Made by a program: the position numbers and the translations under genes. Positions 6,232 through 12,573 of a DNA stretch of 12,998 nucleotides are shown in pieces (position 1 is the first letter of the stretch; each line of letters opens with the position of its first letter). Below the pieces are notes generated by a model. The model was not told the DNA's origin. It saw nothing but the letters and a program-made list of their open reading frames with translations, and did not search any database. This DNA is from Alphaproteobacteria bacterium (GTDB taxonomy: Bacteria > Pseudomonadota > Alphaproteobacteria > Micropepsales > Micropepsaceae): NCBI GenBank assembly GCA_003246795.1, contig QKCS01000236.1:1-12998 (forward strand), read 5' to 3'.

Positions 6232-6316
6232 TGGTGGAGGCGCCGGGTACCGCCCCCGGGTCCGATCCGTTTATTACACGCGCGTTTATCGCCATAGCCG
6301 GCAAGCCGGCACCCTG

Positions 6317-6345
6317 AATATAGGTGCTCGGGGTAAAGAAATGAA
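6317..6345 (-). promoter_or_regulatory. Possible ssrA promoter
   Basis: Minus-strand TATATT (6322-6317) could be a -10, with TTCATT (6345-6340) as a poor -35 after 17 bp. Transcription would start near 6311, right at the expected beginning of the acceptor piece. Only the -10 and its position are persuasive. Confidence 0.4.
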
Positions 6346-6388
6346 GCAGTTGGGGACGCGAGATTTCCCGCGCTTTGGCGGCGGCGCG

Positions 6389-6413
6389 CGAGCCGGTAAG
6401 ATCGACCGGCTCG
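6389..6413 (+). promoter_or_regulatory. 9-bp hairpin abutting the thyA ribosome-binding site
   Basis: CGAGCCGGT (6389-6397) and ACCGGCTCG (6405-6413) pair perfectly around the 7-nt loop AAGATCG. The stem ends one base before AAGAGGG (6414-6420), the thyA Shine-Dalgarno. It could shape ribosome access, protect the mRNA 5' end, or bind a protein as DNA. There is no U-run, so it is not an intrinsic terminator. Confidence 0.6.
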
Positions 6414-6426
6414 AAGAGGGCCGCGC

Positions 6427-7221
6427 ATGCGCCAGTATCTCGACCTGATGGAACACGTGCTGCGCCACGGCGTGAAGAAGCACGACCGGACGGGTACGGG
6501 CACGCTGTCGATCTTCGGTTATCAGATGCGGTTCGATCTGGACGATGGGTTTCCGCTGCTGACGACCAAGAAGCTGCATCTGAAATCGATCGTCCACGAG
6601 CTTCTGTGGTTCCTGCAGGGCGATACGAACGTGCGCTATTTGCAGGAGCGCGGCGTGCGCATCTGGGACGAGTGGGCGGACGAGCGCGGCGACCTCGGCC
6701 CGGTCTACGGCGCGCAGTGGCGCTCTTGGCCCGCGCGCGACGGACAGGCGATCGACCAGATCGCGAAGGTCGTCGCCGACATCAGACGCAATCCGGATTC
6801 GCGCCGCCTGATCGTGACGGCGTGGAATCCGGCGGACGTCGATCGGATGGCCCTGCCGCCCTGCCATTGCCTGTTCCAGTTCTACGTGGCGGAGGGGCGG
6901 CTTTCATGCCAGCTCTATCAGCGCTCGGCCGATATCTTCCTCGGCGTGCCCTTTAACATCGCGTCCTACGCGCTGTTGCTCATGATGGCGGCGCAGGTGA
7001 CGGGGTTGAAGCCCGGTGCGTTCGTCCATTCGTTCGGCGATGCGCACCTCTATTTGAACCACGTCGAGCAGGCGGAGCTTCAGCTTACGCGTGCCCCCTA
7101 TCCGTTGCCTCGGATGCATATCAACCCCGACGTCAAAGACATCTTCGGCTTCCGCTACGAAGATTTCCGGCTTGAGGGGTATCAGGCGCACCCGCACATC
7201 GCCGCCCCGGTGGCGGTGTGA
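6427..7221 (+). CDS. thyA: Thymidylate synthase (ThyA type)
   Basis: The product is 264 residues, the same length as E. coli ThyA and alignable without gaps by eye. It methylates dUMP to dTMP with methylene-tetrahydrofolate, releasing dihydrofolate. Visible sites: R21 in HDRTGTGT (19-26), IWDEWADE, LGPVYGAQWR, PDSRRLIVTAWNP, the catalytic C146 in LPPCHC, CQLYQRSADIFLG with R166 and D169, PFNIASYALL with the dUMP-binding Asn, and HLYLNH. AAGAGGG (6414-6420) is 6 nt before the ATG. It is the first gene of a packed operon with a GNAT gene, folA, a lactonase-like gene and a GFA gene. FolA recycles the dihydrofolate made here. The gene is divergent from ssrA, and a perfect hairpin lies just before its ribosome-binding site. 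Confidence 0.99.
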   Translation: MRQYLDLMEHVLRHGVKKHDRTGTGTLSIFGYQMRFDLDDGFPLLTTKKLHLKSIVHELLWFLQGDTNVRYLQERGVRIWDEWADERGDLGPVYGAQWRSWPARDGQAIDQIAKVVADIRRNPDSRRLIVTAWNPADVDRMALPPCHCLFQFYVAEGRLSCQLYQRSADIFLGVPFNIASYALLLMMAAQVTGLKPGAFVHSFGDAHLYLNHVEQAELQLTRAPYPLPRMHINPDVKDIFGFRYEDFRLEGYQAHPHIAAPVAV

Positions 7222-7706
7222 GCGACGCGCTTTCGATCCGTCCGGCGCGGCCGTCGGATCGCGAGCTGATCTTCGCGCTCGTGCGCGAACTGGCTGACTA
7301 CGAAAAACTCGCGCATGAGGTCGACGCCACATCCGCCGATCTGGAGCGTGCGCTTTTCGGTCCGCGGCCGCGCGTCTTCTGCGACATCGCCGAATGGCGC
7401 GGCGAGGCGGCGGGGTTTGCACTCTGGTTCTACAATTTCTCGACGTTTCGCGGGCGGCACGGGATCTACCTCGAGGACCTGTTCGTGCGGCCGGCCGCGC
7501 GCGGCAAGGGCATCGGCAAGGCGTTGTTGTCGAACTTGGCGCGGCGGGCTGTGAAGGAGGGCTGTGCGCGGCTCGAGTGGTGGGTGCTCGATTGGAACGA
7601 ACCGTCGATCGCGTTTTACAAATCGCTCGGCGCCAAGGCGATGGACGAGTGGACCGTCTTCCGGCTGACGGATGAGGCGCTCTCCAAACTCGCGCAATCG
7701 GCATGA
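7218..7706 (+). CDS. GNAT N-acetyltransferase, diamine/thialysine (SSAT-like) type
   Basis: The product is 162 residues with a complete GNAT fold. It resembles the spermidine/spermine (SSAT) and thialysine acetyltransferase branch: IYLEDLFVRPAARGKGIG (83-100) gives the strand and acetyl-CoA pyrophosphate loop, and WNEPSIAFYKSLGA (126-139) has the tyrosine Y134 that acts as general acid in SSATs. The early DYEKLAHEV (27-35) also fits SSAT. The likely reaction is acetyl-CoA-dependent N-acetylation of a small amine; the true substrate is unknown. GTG 7218 overlaps the thyA stop as GTGA, giving tight coupling, and the next gene also starts by a 4-nt overlap. Its place between thyA and folA does not by itself imply a folate role. 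Confidence 0.9.
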   Translation: MSDALSIRPARPSDRELIFALVRELADYEKLAHEVDATSADLERALFGPRPRVFCDIAEWRGEAAGFALWFYNFSTFRGRHGIYLEDLFVRPAARGKGIGKALLSNLARRAVKEGCARLEWWVLDWNEPSIAFYKSLGAKAMDEWTVFRLTDEALSKLAQSA

Positions 7707-8233
7707 CGAAGCCGCGTATCGCGCTTATCGCGGCGGTCGCCGCGAACGGCGTCATCGGACGCGACAACGCGCTTCCCTGGCGCATCCCGGAAGACATGAA
7801 GTGGTTCCGCGAGCGCACGGCGGGCAAGCCGTGCGTGATGGGGCGCAAGACGTGGGAGAGTTTTCCGAAGCGCCCTTTGCCGGGTCGCACGAACATCGTC
7901 GTCACGCGCGACGAGACCTTTCGCGCCGAGGGCGCTGTTGTCGTGCACACGCTTGAAGCGGCGCTCGACGCGGCGGCGCGCGAGACGCCCGAAGAGATCA
8001 TGATTTTGGGCGGCGCAGAGATTTATTGTTCGGCGTTGCCGTTCGCGGATCGCATGTACCTGACGCGCGTGCACGGCGAGGTGGCGGGCGACACGCGGTT
8101 CCCGGACTTCGATCGCGCGGCTTGGCGTGAGACGATTGTGAGCGATCACCCCTCGTCACCGGAGCGTCCCATCGGCTACAGTTTCCTCATCCTGGATGAG
8201 AAACTGAGAGGAAGCGCCGATGTCCGTTCGTGA
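7703..8233 (+). CDS. folA: Dihydrofolate reductase
   Basis: The product is 176 residues. It reduces dihydrofolate to tetrahydrofolate with NADPH and so serves the ThyA reaction encoded two genes upstream. Sites seen: ALIAAVAANGVIGRDNALPW (7-26), W26 and the catalytic D31 in IPEDMKWF (28-35), GRKTWESFP (47-55), the NADPH-binding LPGRTNIVVT (59-68) and GGAEIY (103-108). The ATG overlaps the GNAT stop as ATGA (7703-7706). The C-terminus runs about ten residues past the usual YSFLILDE end, and the gene overlaps the next one by 14 nt, so the tail may be a by-product of containing the next gene's Shine-Dalgarno sequence. Confidence 0.98.
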   Translation: MTKPRIALIAAVAANGVIGRDNALPWRIPEDMKWFRERTAGKPCVMGRKTWESFPKRPLPGRTNIVVTRDETFRAEGAVVVHTLEAALDAAARETPEEIMILGGAEIYCSALPFADRMYLTRVHGEVAGDTRFPDFDRAAWRETIVSDHPSSPERPIGYSFLILDEKLRGSADVRS

Positions 8234-9134
8234 AATCGCCAGCGGTTTGAAATTTCCCGAAGGCCCGATCGCGATGGCGGACGGCAGCATCGTCCTGGTC
8301 GAGATTGCGCGCCAAACGCTGACGCGCGTGTGGGGCAACGGCAAGAGCGAGGCGATCGCGACGCTCGGCGGCGGGCCAAACGGCGCGGCGTTGGGACCTG
8401 ACGCCGCGGTTTACGTGGCCAACAACGGCGGCTTCGAGTGGCACGACCGCGGCGGGTTGCTGTTTCCGGGCGACCGGCCGCACGACTACACGACGGGACG
8501 CATCGAGCGCGTCGATCTGAAAACCGGCAAGGTCGACCGGCTCTACGACAATTGCCACGGCATAAGGTTGAATGGGCCGAACGATCTCGTCTTCGACAGC
8601 CAAGGCGGTTTCTATTTCACCGATCTCGGCAAGAGTTATGGCCGGCTGCACGATCGCGGCGCGGTCTACTACGCGACCGCCGATGGCAAGAGAATTCAGG
8701 AGATCGTGTTTCCGATCGATCTGCCCAACGGCTGTGGCCTATCGCCCGACGGGAAGACGCTCTACGTCGCGCAGACGATGGTGGGCCGATTGATGAAGTT
8801 CGACATCAAGGCGCCGGGCGAATTGGCGCCGCCGATGGGCGCGCTGCAGGGCGATCTCGTGTGCGGTCTGCCGGGGCTGCAGCTCTTCGATTCGCTTGCG
8901 GTCGAGGCGAACGGCCGGGTCTGCGTCGCCACGATCTCGTTTCCGACGGGCGGCATTTCGTCGATCGCGCCCGACGGCAGCTACGAGCAGACGTCGTTCG
9001 CCGATCCACTGGTGACCAACATTTGCTTCGGCGACAAGGACATGAAGACGGCCTACGTGTGCTTGTCGGCGACGGGCAAACTCGTCGCGACGGAGTGGAA
9101 CCGGCCGGGTCTCAAGCTGAACTACGCGGCATGA
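8220..9134 (+). CDS. SMP-30/gluconolactonase-like six-bladed propeller protein
   Basis: The product is 304 residues and belongs to the SMP-30/gluconolactonase/LRE-like group of metal-dependent lactone hydrolases. FPEGP (12-16) supplies E14. LNGPNDLVFDSQGGFYFTD (117-135) and LPNGCGLSPDGKTLYVA (168-184) supply N121 and N170, and LFDSLAVEANG supplies D224, so the expected metal-ligand set is present. No signal peptide is seen, so it is cytoplasmic. The substrate lactone is unknown, and no sugar-catabolic gene is nearby to suggest one. AGAGGAAG (8207-8214) gives a strong ribosome-binding site about 7 nt before the ATG, placed inside the folA end (14-nt overlap). The next gene starts by a 4-nt overlap. 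Confidence 0.9.
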   Translation: MSVREIASGLKFPEGPIAMADGSIVLVEIARQTLTRVWGNGKSEAIATLGGGPNGAALGPDAAVYVANNGGFEWHDRGGLLFPGDRPHDYTTGRIERVDLKTGKVDRLYDNCHGIRLNGPNDLVFDSQGGFYFTDLGKSYGRLHDRGAVYYATADGKRIQEIVFPIDLPNGCGLSPDGKTLYVAQTMVGRLMKFDIKAPGELAPPMGALQGDLVCGLPGLQLFDSLAVEANGRVCVATISFPTGGISSIAPDGSYEQTSFADPLVTNICFGDKDMKTAYVCLSATGKLVATEWNRPGLKLNYAA

Positions 9135-9508
9135 CGAACGCCGTCCACACCGGCGGGTGTCTGTGCGGGGCCGTCCGTTTCGAGGCGAAGGGCGATCCGA
9201 AATGGACGGCGTACTGTCACTGCAACTCGTGCAGGAAGCATACGGGCGCTCCGGTGTCGGCCTACGCCGGTTACGAACGCGAGAACGTGTCGTTTACGAA
9301 GGGCGCGCTCGCGATTTACGCGTCGTCCGCCGGCGTCAAGCGCGGGTTCTGCTCCGTGTGCGGATCGACGCTGACTTACGAAGGCGCGCGCTGGCCGACG
9401 GAAATCCACTTTCACCTCGGCGCGTTCGACAAGCCGCAGGATTTCCCGCCGAAGGGGCAAGCGTTCCCGGAAGAGCGCGTCCCCTGGTTGCACCTTTCGG
9501 CGAATTAA
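9131..9508 (+). CDS. GFA-domain zinc protein
   Basis: The product is 125 residues, a single GFA (glutathione-dependent formaldehyde-activating enzyme) domain with the family's zinc cysteines: C10 and C12 in GGCLCGAVRF, C29, C31 and C34 in YCHCNSCRKHTGAP, and C74 and C77 in FCSVCGSTL. HFHLGAFD near residue 97 is the typical late motif. Most GFA proteins have no tested function, and the formaldehyde role was shown only for Gfa-type enzymes, so a catalytic claim is not justified here. ATG 9131 overlaps the previous stop as ATGA. It is the last gene of the thyA operon, and its stop codon lies in a 16-bp palindrome. Confidence 0.93.
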   Translation: MTNAVHTGGCLCGAVRFEAKGDPKWTAYCHCNSCRKHTGAPVSAYAGYERENVSFTKGALAIYASSAGVKRGFCSVCGSTLTYEGARWPTEIHFHLGAFDKPQDFPPKGQAFPEERVPWLHLSAN

Positions 9509-9590
9509 TTCGCCGCGACACGTTCCGGACGTGTGGTTGCTTGCACTCGCGCGGGCATATGAATACATCCGCGCGGTCCGATCTTCGGAC
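9499..9590. repeat. Cluster of three inverted repeats after the GFA gene
   Basis: GGCGAATTAATTCGCC (9499-9514) is a perfect 16-bp palindrome that contains the GFA stop TAA. CGCGCGG (9548-9554) pairs with CCGCGCG (9569-9575) around 14 nt. GTCCGA (9576-9581) pairs with TCGGAC (9585-9590) around TCT, directly abutting the previous repeat. None has a T-run, so a classical intrinsic terminator is not supported. They may be operators or mRNA-stability hairpins between the operon end and the next gene. A weak promoter (TTGCTT 9537-9542, TGAATA 9560-9565, 17 bp apart) overlaps the second repeat. Confidence 0.5.
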
Positions 9591-9618
9591 ATTCAAAGAA
9601 AACATAGGGAAGACAACG

Positions 9619-9981
9619 ATGAAGCGCATCCTGGCAGGCGTCGCGGTCGCGATGCTCACCACGTCTCTCGCCTTTGCGGCGGCGGATCCGATGGAAGGCC
9701 GCTACGGCAACACCGTCGTCGTGACCTACGCGGACGGATCGCAGGTCAAATTGCACTACAACAAGGACGGCACGCTGGGCGTGATCAACCCCGACGGGTC
9801 GACGGGCACGGGCAAGTGGTCGCTCAAGGACGACAAGCTGTGCGTCACCGCCGACGCCGGCCCGAACGCGGGCAAGGAGCAATGCAGCCCGTTCGCCGGC
9901 GGCAAGAAGGCCGGCGACAGCTGGGAACAAGCGATGGCCGACGGTACGAAGATCAAAGTCGAGATCGTCGCGGGCCAGTAG
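9619..9981 (+). CDS. Small exported protein of unknown function
   Basis: The product is 120 residues. MKRILAGVAVAMLTTSLAFA (1-20) is a clear Sec signal peptide with an AFA-A cleavage site, so the mature protein of about 100 residues is periplasmic. The mature part is rich in short beta-turn units of the form DGS/DGT (39-41, 50-52, 59-61, 108-110), and GTGKWSLKDDKLCV (63-76) recalls a G-W-x-L-C strand pair seen in several small periplasmic beta proteins. Two cysteines (C75, C89) could form a disulfide. I do not recognise a named family. ATG 9619 is supported by the signal peptide and AGGGA (9606-9610) 8 nt upstream. It stands alone, 110 bp after the GFA gene, and ends at a strong terminator. 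Confidence 0.88.
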   Translation: MKRILAGVAVAMLTTSLAFAAADPMEGRYGNTVVVTYADGSQVKLHYNKDGTLGVINPDGSTGTGKWSLKDDKLCVTADAGPNAGKEQCSPFAGGKKAGDSWEQAMADGTKIKVEIVAGQ

Positions 9982-10004
9982 TCCGTCTTCGGAGACATGC
10001 GGAG

Positions 10005-10036
10005 GGGCCGGTGAACATCACCGGCCCTTCTCTTTT
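10005..10036 (+). terminator. Intrinsic terminator of the small exported protein gene
   Basis: GGGCCGGTGA (10005-10014) and TCACCGGCCC (10018-10027) form a perfect 10-bp stem with an ACA loop, followed by TTCTCTTTT (10028-10036). It ends 8 bp before the mrp stop, which faces it. The T-run serves plus-strand transcripts; in the mrp direction only the hairpin is present. Confidence 0.9.
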
Positions 10037-10043
10037 GTGCGCA

Positions 10044-11162
10044 CTAATCCATGACGATGCGCGGCGCCGCGCGCGTGTCGCCGGCGTCGAGCTTCGCGGC
10101 CACGCGTTCGGCGACGGTTAGGAAGGCGCGGGCTTGGGGGCTTTGCGGATCGCGCGCCATGATCGGCGTGCCGCCGTCCGAGGTTTCGCGGATCGCGATG
10201 TCGAGCGGAATCTCGCCTAGGAAATCAGTGCCGAGCTTTGCCGCGGTCTCTCTTGCGCCGCCGTGGCCGAAAATGTGGGACTCGTGTCCGCAGTTCGGGC
10301 AGACGAACGTCGACATGTTCTCGACGATGCCGAATACGGGGACATGGGTCTTCTTGAACATCGCAAGGCCTTTGCGCGCGTCGATAAGGGCGATGTCCTG
10401 CGGCGTCGAGACGATCACGGCGCCGGCCAGAGGCACGCGCTGGGCCAAGGTCAGCTGGGCATCGCCGGTGCCTGGCGGCATGTCGACGACGAGGACGTCG
10501 AGGGGCGCCCACTCGACGTCGTAAATCAACTGGGTCAGGGCGGTCATCACCATCGGTCCGCGCCAGATCATCGGTTGGTCTTCGTCGATCAGCGAGCCGA
10601 TCGAGATCGTCTTCAGGCCCCATGCTTCCATCGGCTGCAGGCGCTTGCCGTCTTTCGAGGTCGGCTTGCCCGTGAGGCCCAAGAGGCGCGGGGCGGACGG
10701 GCCGTAGATGTCGGCGTCGAGGAGACCCGCTTTGCGGCCGAGGCTGTTGAGCGCGACGGCCAGATTCACGGCGACGGTCGATTTGCCGACGCCGCCCTTG
10801 CCGCTTGCAACGGCGATGACGGCCTTCACGCCAGCGGGTCCTTGACGTTCCGGGGCACCGGCTTGCGGCTGCGGGTTCGTCGTTGCGCGCCGAGGTTGTG
10901 ACGCCGCGCCGCTGCGATGTGCGGTCAACACGGCGGTGACGGAGCGCGCGCCTTTGAGGGCGAGCACCGCCTTTTCGCTTGCGAGACGCAGCGGTTCCTT
11001 GGCGCGGCCGCTTTCGGGCGACACTTCGAGGGCGAAGCTGACGTGGCCGTCCTTCACGTTCAGGCCTTGTAGAAGCCCGGAGGCCACAACGTCTTTATTC
11101 GTGTCGGGATCGACGACCGATCGCAGCGCCGCAAGCACCTTTTCCGACGTTAGGTTCGGCAT
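10044..11162 (-). CDS. mrp: Mrp/NBP35-family Fe-S cluster carrier ATPase
   Basis: The product is 372 residues. An N-terminal MIP18/DUF59-like domain (about 5-82, with DPDTNKDVVASGLLQ) is joined by a Pro/Gln/Ala linker (about 83-112) to the P-loop ATPase domain. Sites seen: deviant Walker A ASGKGGVGKST (119-129), DADIYGPS (149-156), the switch block VVDMPPGTGDAQLTL (225-239), and the cluster-binding CPNC motif with C288 and C291. It binds and transfers iron-sulfur clusters in the cytoplasm; apbC is the alternative symbol. ATG 11162 has no clear Shine-Dalgarno sequence. It converges on the small exported protein gene and is divergent from hflK, sharing a 256-bp spacer. Confidence 0.97.
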   Translation of the reverse strand: MPNLTSEKVLAALRSVVDPDTNKDVVASGLLQGLNVKDGHVSFALEVSPESGRAKEPLRLASEKAVLALKGARSVTAVLTAHRSGAASQPRRATTNPQPQAGAPERQGPAGVKAVIAVASGKGGVGKSTVAVNLAVALNSLGRKAGLLDADIYGPSAPRLLGLTGKPTSKDGKRLQPMEAWGLKTISIGSLIDEDQPMIWRGPMVMTALTQLIYDVEWAPLDVLVVDMPPGTGDAQLTLAQRVPLAGAVIVSTPQDIALIDARKGLAMFKKTHVPVFGIVENMSTFVCPNCGHESHIFGHGGARETAAKLGTDFLGEIPLDIAIRETSDGGTPIMARDPQSPQARAFLTVAERVAAKLDAGDTRAAPRIVMD

Positions 11163-11225
11163 AGGAAAACTCTGTCGTTTCGGGCTCTTGACCCGGGTTC
11201 CTCACGCTCCACATAGGATAGAATT

Positions 11226-11243
11226 CCCCGCTGTCCAGCGGGG
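11226..11243. repeat. GC-rich inverted repeat in the mrp-hflK spacer
   Basis: CCCCGCTG (11226-11233) and CAGCGGGG (11236-11243) flank TC as a near-perfect palindrome. It lies just upstream of the candidate hflK promoter and about 65 bp before the mrp start, a position suited to an operator. As RNA the 2-nt loop would need to open further. Confidence 0.45.
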
Positions 11244-11253
11244 CGGCGGCGCG

Positions 11254-11282
11254 TTGCATGGGTGGGCTTTAGGGACTTATAA
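11254..11282 (+). promoter_or_regulatory. Candidate sigma70-type promoter of hflKC
   Basis: TTGCAT (11254-11259) and TTATAA (11277-11282) are 17 bp apart. Transcription would begin near 11289, leaving a 5' leader of about 130 nt before hflK. The assignment is by pattern only. Confidence 0.45.
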
Positions 11283-11297
11283 ACCGCCTTGGCCGGT

Positions 11298-11359
11298 ACA
11301 TCCAATGTGGTTTGTGTCGTGTGATTCGTTGGATGTGCCGATGACCTTTGACGGTCATC
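11298..11359. repeat. Two inverted repeats in the hflK leader
   Basis: ACATCCAA (11298-11305) is mirrored by TTGGATGT (11329-11336) with 23 nt between. GATGACC (11340-11346) is mirrored by GGTCATC (11353-11359) around TTTGAC. Both lie downstream of the candidate promoter, so they would be part of the hflK mRNA leader. Their role is unknown. Confidence 0.45.
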
Positions 11360-11418
11360 ATGCATTGGCGCGTCCGTTCCGCAAAATCCCCGGCGATGGG
11401 TGAGACGAGAGGAACGAA

Positions 11419-12570
11419 ATGCCTTGGAACGACAATAAGGGCGGTGGAGGCGGTTGGAGTCCGGGCGGCGGCGGTCGCGGTCCGTGGGGCTCGGGTCCGC
11501 AAAACGGCGGTGGCCGCGGGCAGGGCCCGAACATTCGTCCGCCCGACATGGACGAAGTTCTCCGTCGCGCGCGCGAGTGGTTGAAGCGGAATTTTCCGAA
11601 CCAGGCGCCGGGATCGGTGATCGTGATCTTCGGCGGCGCGGCGTTGCTCCTGCTGTGGCTGTTCACGGGTTTCTACATCGTTCAACCGGCCGAGCAGGGC
11701 GTCGTCCTTCGTTTCGGCGCCTTCGTTCAGACGCTGAGTCCGGGGCCGCACTTGCGGTTTCCATATCCGATCGAAACGGTCTATCGGCCGAACGTCGAGG
11801 AGGAAAACCAAATCGAGATCGGCTTCCGCAGCGAGGAAACGGGCGGGGCCACGCGATCCGTCGACATGCTGGTCGAGAGCCTGATGCTCACGGGCGACGA
11901 AAACGTCGTCGATATCGATTTTGTCGTCGTGTGGAAGATTCTGAGCGCCAAGGACTATCTGTTCGAGGTTGACGACGTCGAGAACACGATTAAGGCCGTC
12001 GCCGAAAGTTCGATGCGCGAGATTATCGGCAGGCGGCCGATCGACGATGCCCTGGCCGAGCAGCGCGGTGAAATCCAAGACCAAGTGCGCACGCTGATGC
12101 AGGCGACGCTCGACGAGTACAAGGCCGGCGTCACGGTCCTGCGCGTGCAGCTCAAAGCGGCCGATCCGCCGGCCCAGGTCATCGACGCGTTTCGCGACGT
12201 GCAAGCGGCGCGCGCCGACCAGGAAAAGAAGCAGAATCAGGCGCAGGAATACGCCAACACGATCGTCCCGCAAGCGCGCGGCGAAGCGGCGAAGATCGAG
12301 CAGGGCGCACAAGCCTACAAACAGCAGGTAGTCACGGAGGCGCAGGGCGACGCACAGCGCTTCATTTCGATCCTCGATTCGTATCGGGGCGCGCGCAACG
12401 TAACGCGTCAACGCATGTTCCTCGACACCATGCAGCGCGTTCTGGGCGGCACGAACAAGATCATCATCGAAACCAAGAGCGGCGTCGTTCAGTACTTGCC
12501 CTTGCCCGAACTCAGGCGGTCGACGCGCGAGGCACCGGCCTCTCAGGGCGCGCCGGCAGGGGGGAACTGA
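11419..12570 (+). CDS. hflK: FtsH protease modulator HflK
   Basis: The product is 383 residues. A glycine-rich cytoplasmic N-tail (6-38) is followed by one membrane span (66-86) and a periplasmic SPFH/band-7 domain that starts YIVQPAEQGVVLRFGAFVQT (86-105). NVVDIDFVVVWKI and the coiled-coil stretch from about 260 to 330, rich in Ala, Gln, Glu and Lys, are typical of HflK. The C-terminus includes MQRVLGGTNKIIIE and a Pro/Ala tail. HflK pairs with HflC in a large ring that encloses and restrains the FtsH protease in the inner membrane. AGAGGA (11408-11413) sits 5 nt before the ATG. hflC follows 3 bp after the stop, so the two are one operon. Confidence 0.97.
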   Translation: MPWNDNKGGGGGWSPGGGGRGPWGSGPQNGGGRGQGPNIRPPDMDEVLRRAREWLKRNFPNQAPGSVIVIFGGAALLLLWLFTGFYIVQPAEQGVVLRFGAFVQTLSPGPHLRFPYPIETVYRPNVEEENQIEIGFRSEETGGATRSVDMLVESLMLTGDENVVDIDFVVVWKILSAKDYLFEVDDVENTIKAVAESSMREIIGRRPIDDALAEQRGEIQDQVRTLMQATLDEYKAGVTVLRVQLKAADPPAQVIDAFRDVQAARADQEKKQNQAQEYANTIVPQARGEAAKIEQGAQAYKQQVVTEAQGDAQRFISILDSYRGARNVTRQRMFLDTMQRVLGGTNKIIIETKSGVVQYLPLPELRRSTREAPASQGAPAGGN

Positions 12571-12573
12571 TCC

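Larger units (their letters stand above)
6070..6310 (-). ncRNA. ssrA: Circularly permuted two-piece tmRNA (alpha type)
   Basis: Read on the minus strand, the acceptor piece comes first (about 6310-6232). It ends in CGCCTCC (6242-6236) plus ACCA (6235-6232). A 26-nt intervening segment with a 7-bp hairpin (6230-6224 with 6216-6210) follows, and then the coding piece starts at 6205 with GGGGGCGAAACAGGATCGAC. GGGGGCG (6205-6199) pairs with CGCCTCC along seven base pairs, including G3:U70, the alanyl-tRNA synthetase identity pair, with A73 as discriminator. The T-stem CCGGG/CCCGG (6259-6255, 6247-6243) closes a 7-nt loop reading GGCGGTA. The coding piece carries the tag frame ANDNEMALAA ending TAA TAG. 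tmRNA rescues stalled ribosomes and tags their products for ClpXP. The order acceptor-then-coding is the permuted form known from alphaproteobacteria. Junctions at the CCA and 5' G are firm; the outer ends are approximate. Confidence 0.95.

Noticed and set aside
6904..8001. 365-codon minus-strand open frame across thyA, GNAT and folA
   Set aside because: Low-complexity Arg/Ser/Pro composition and complete overlap with three well-recognised genes on the other strand.
11269..12411. 380-codon minus-strand open frame antisense to hflK
   Set aside because: No family features; hflK on the plus strand is unmistakable.
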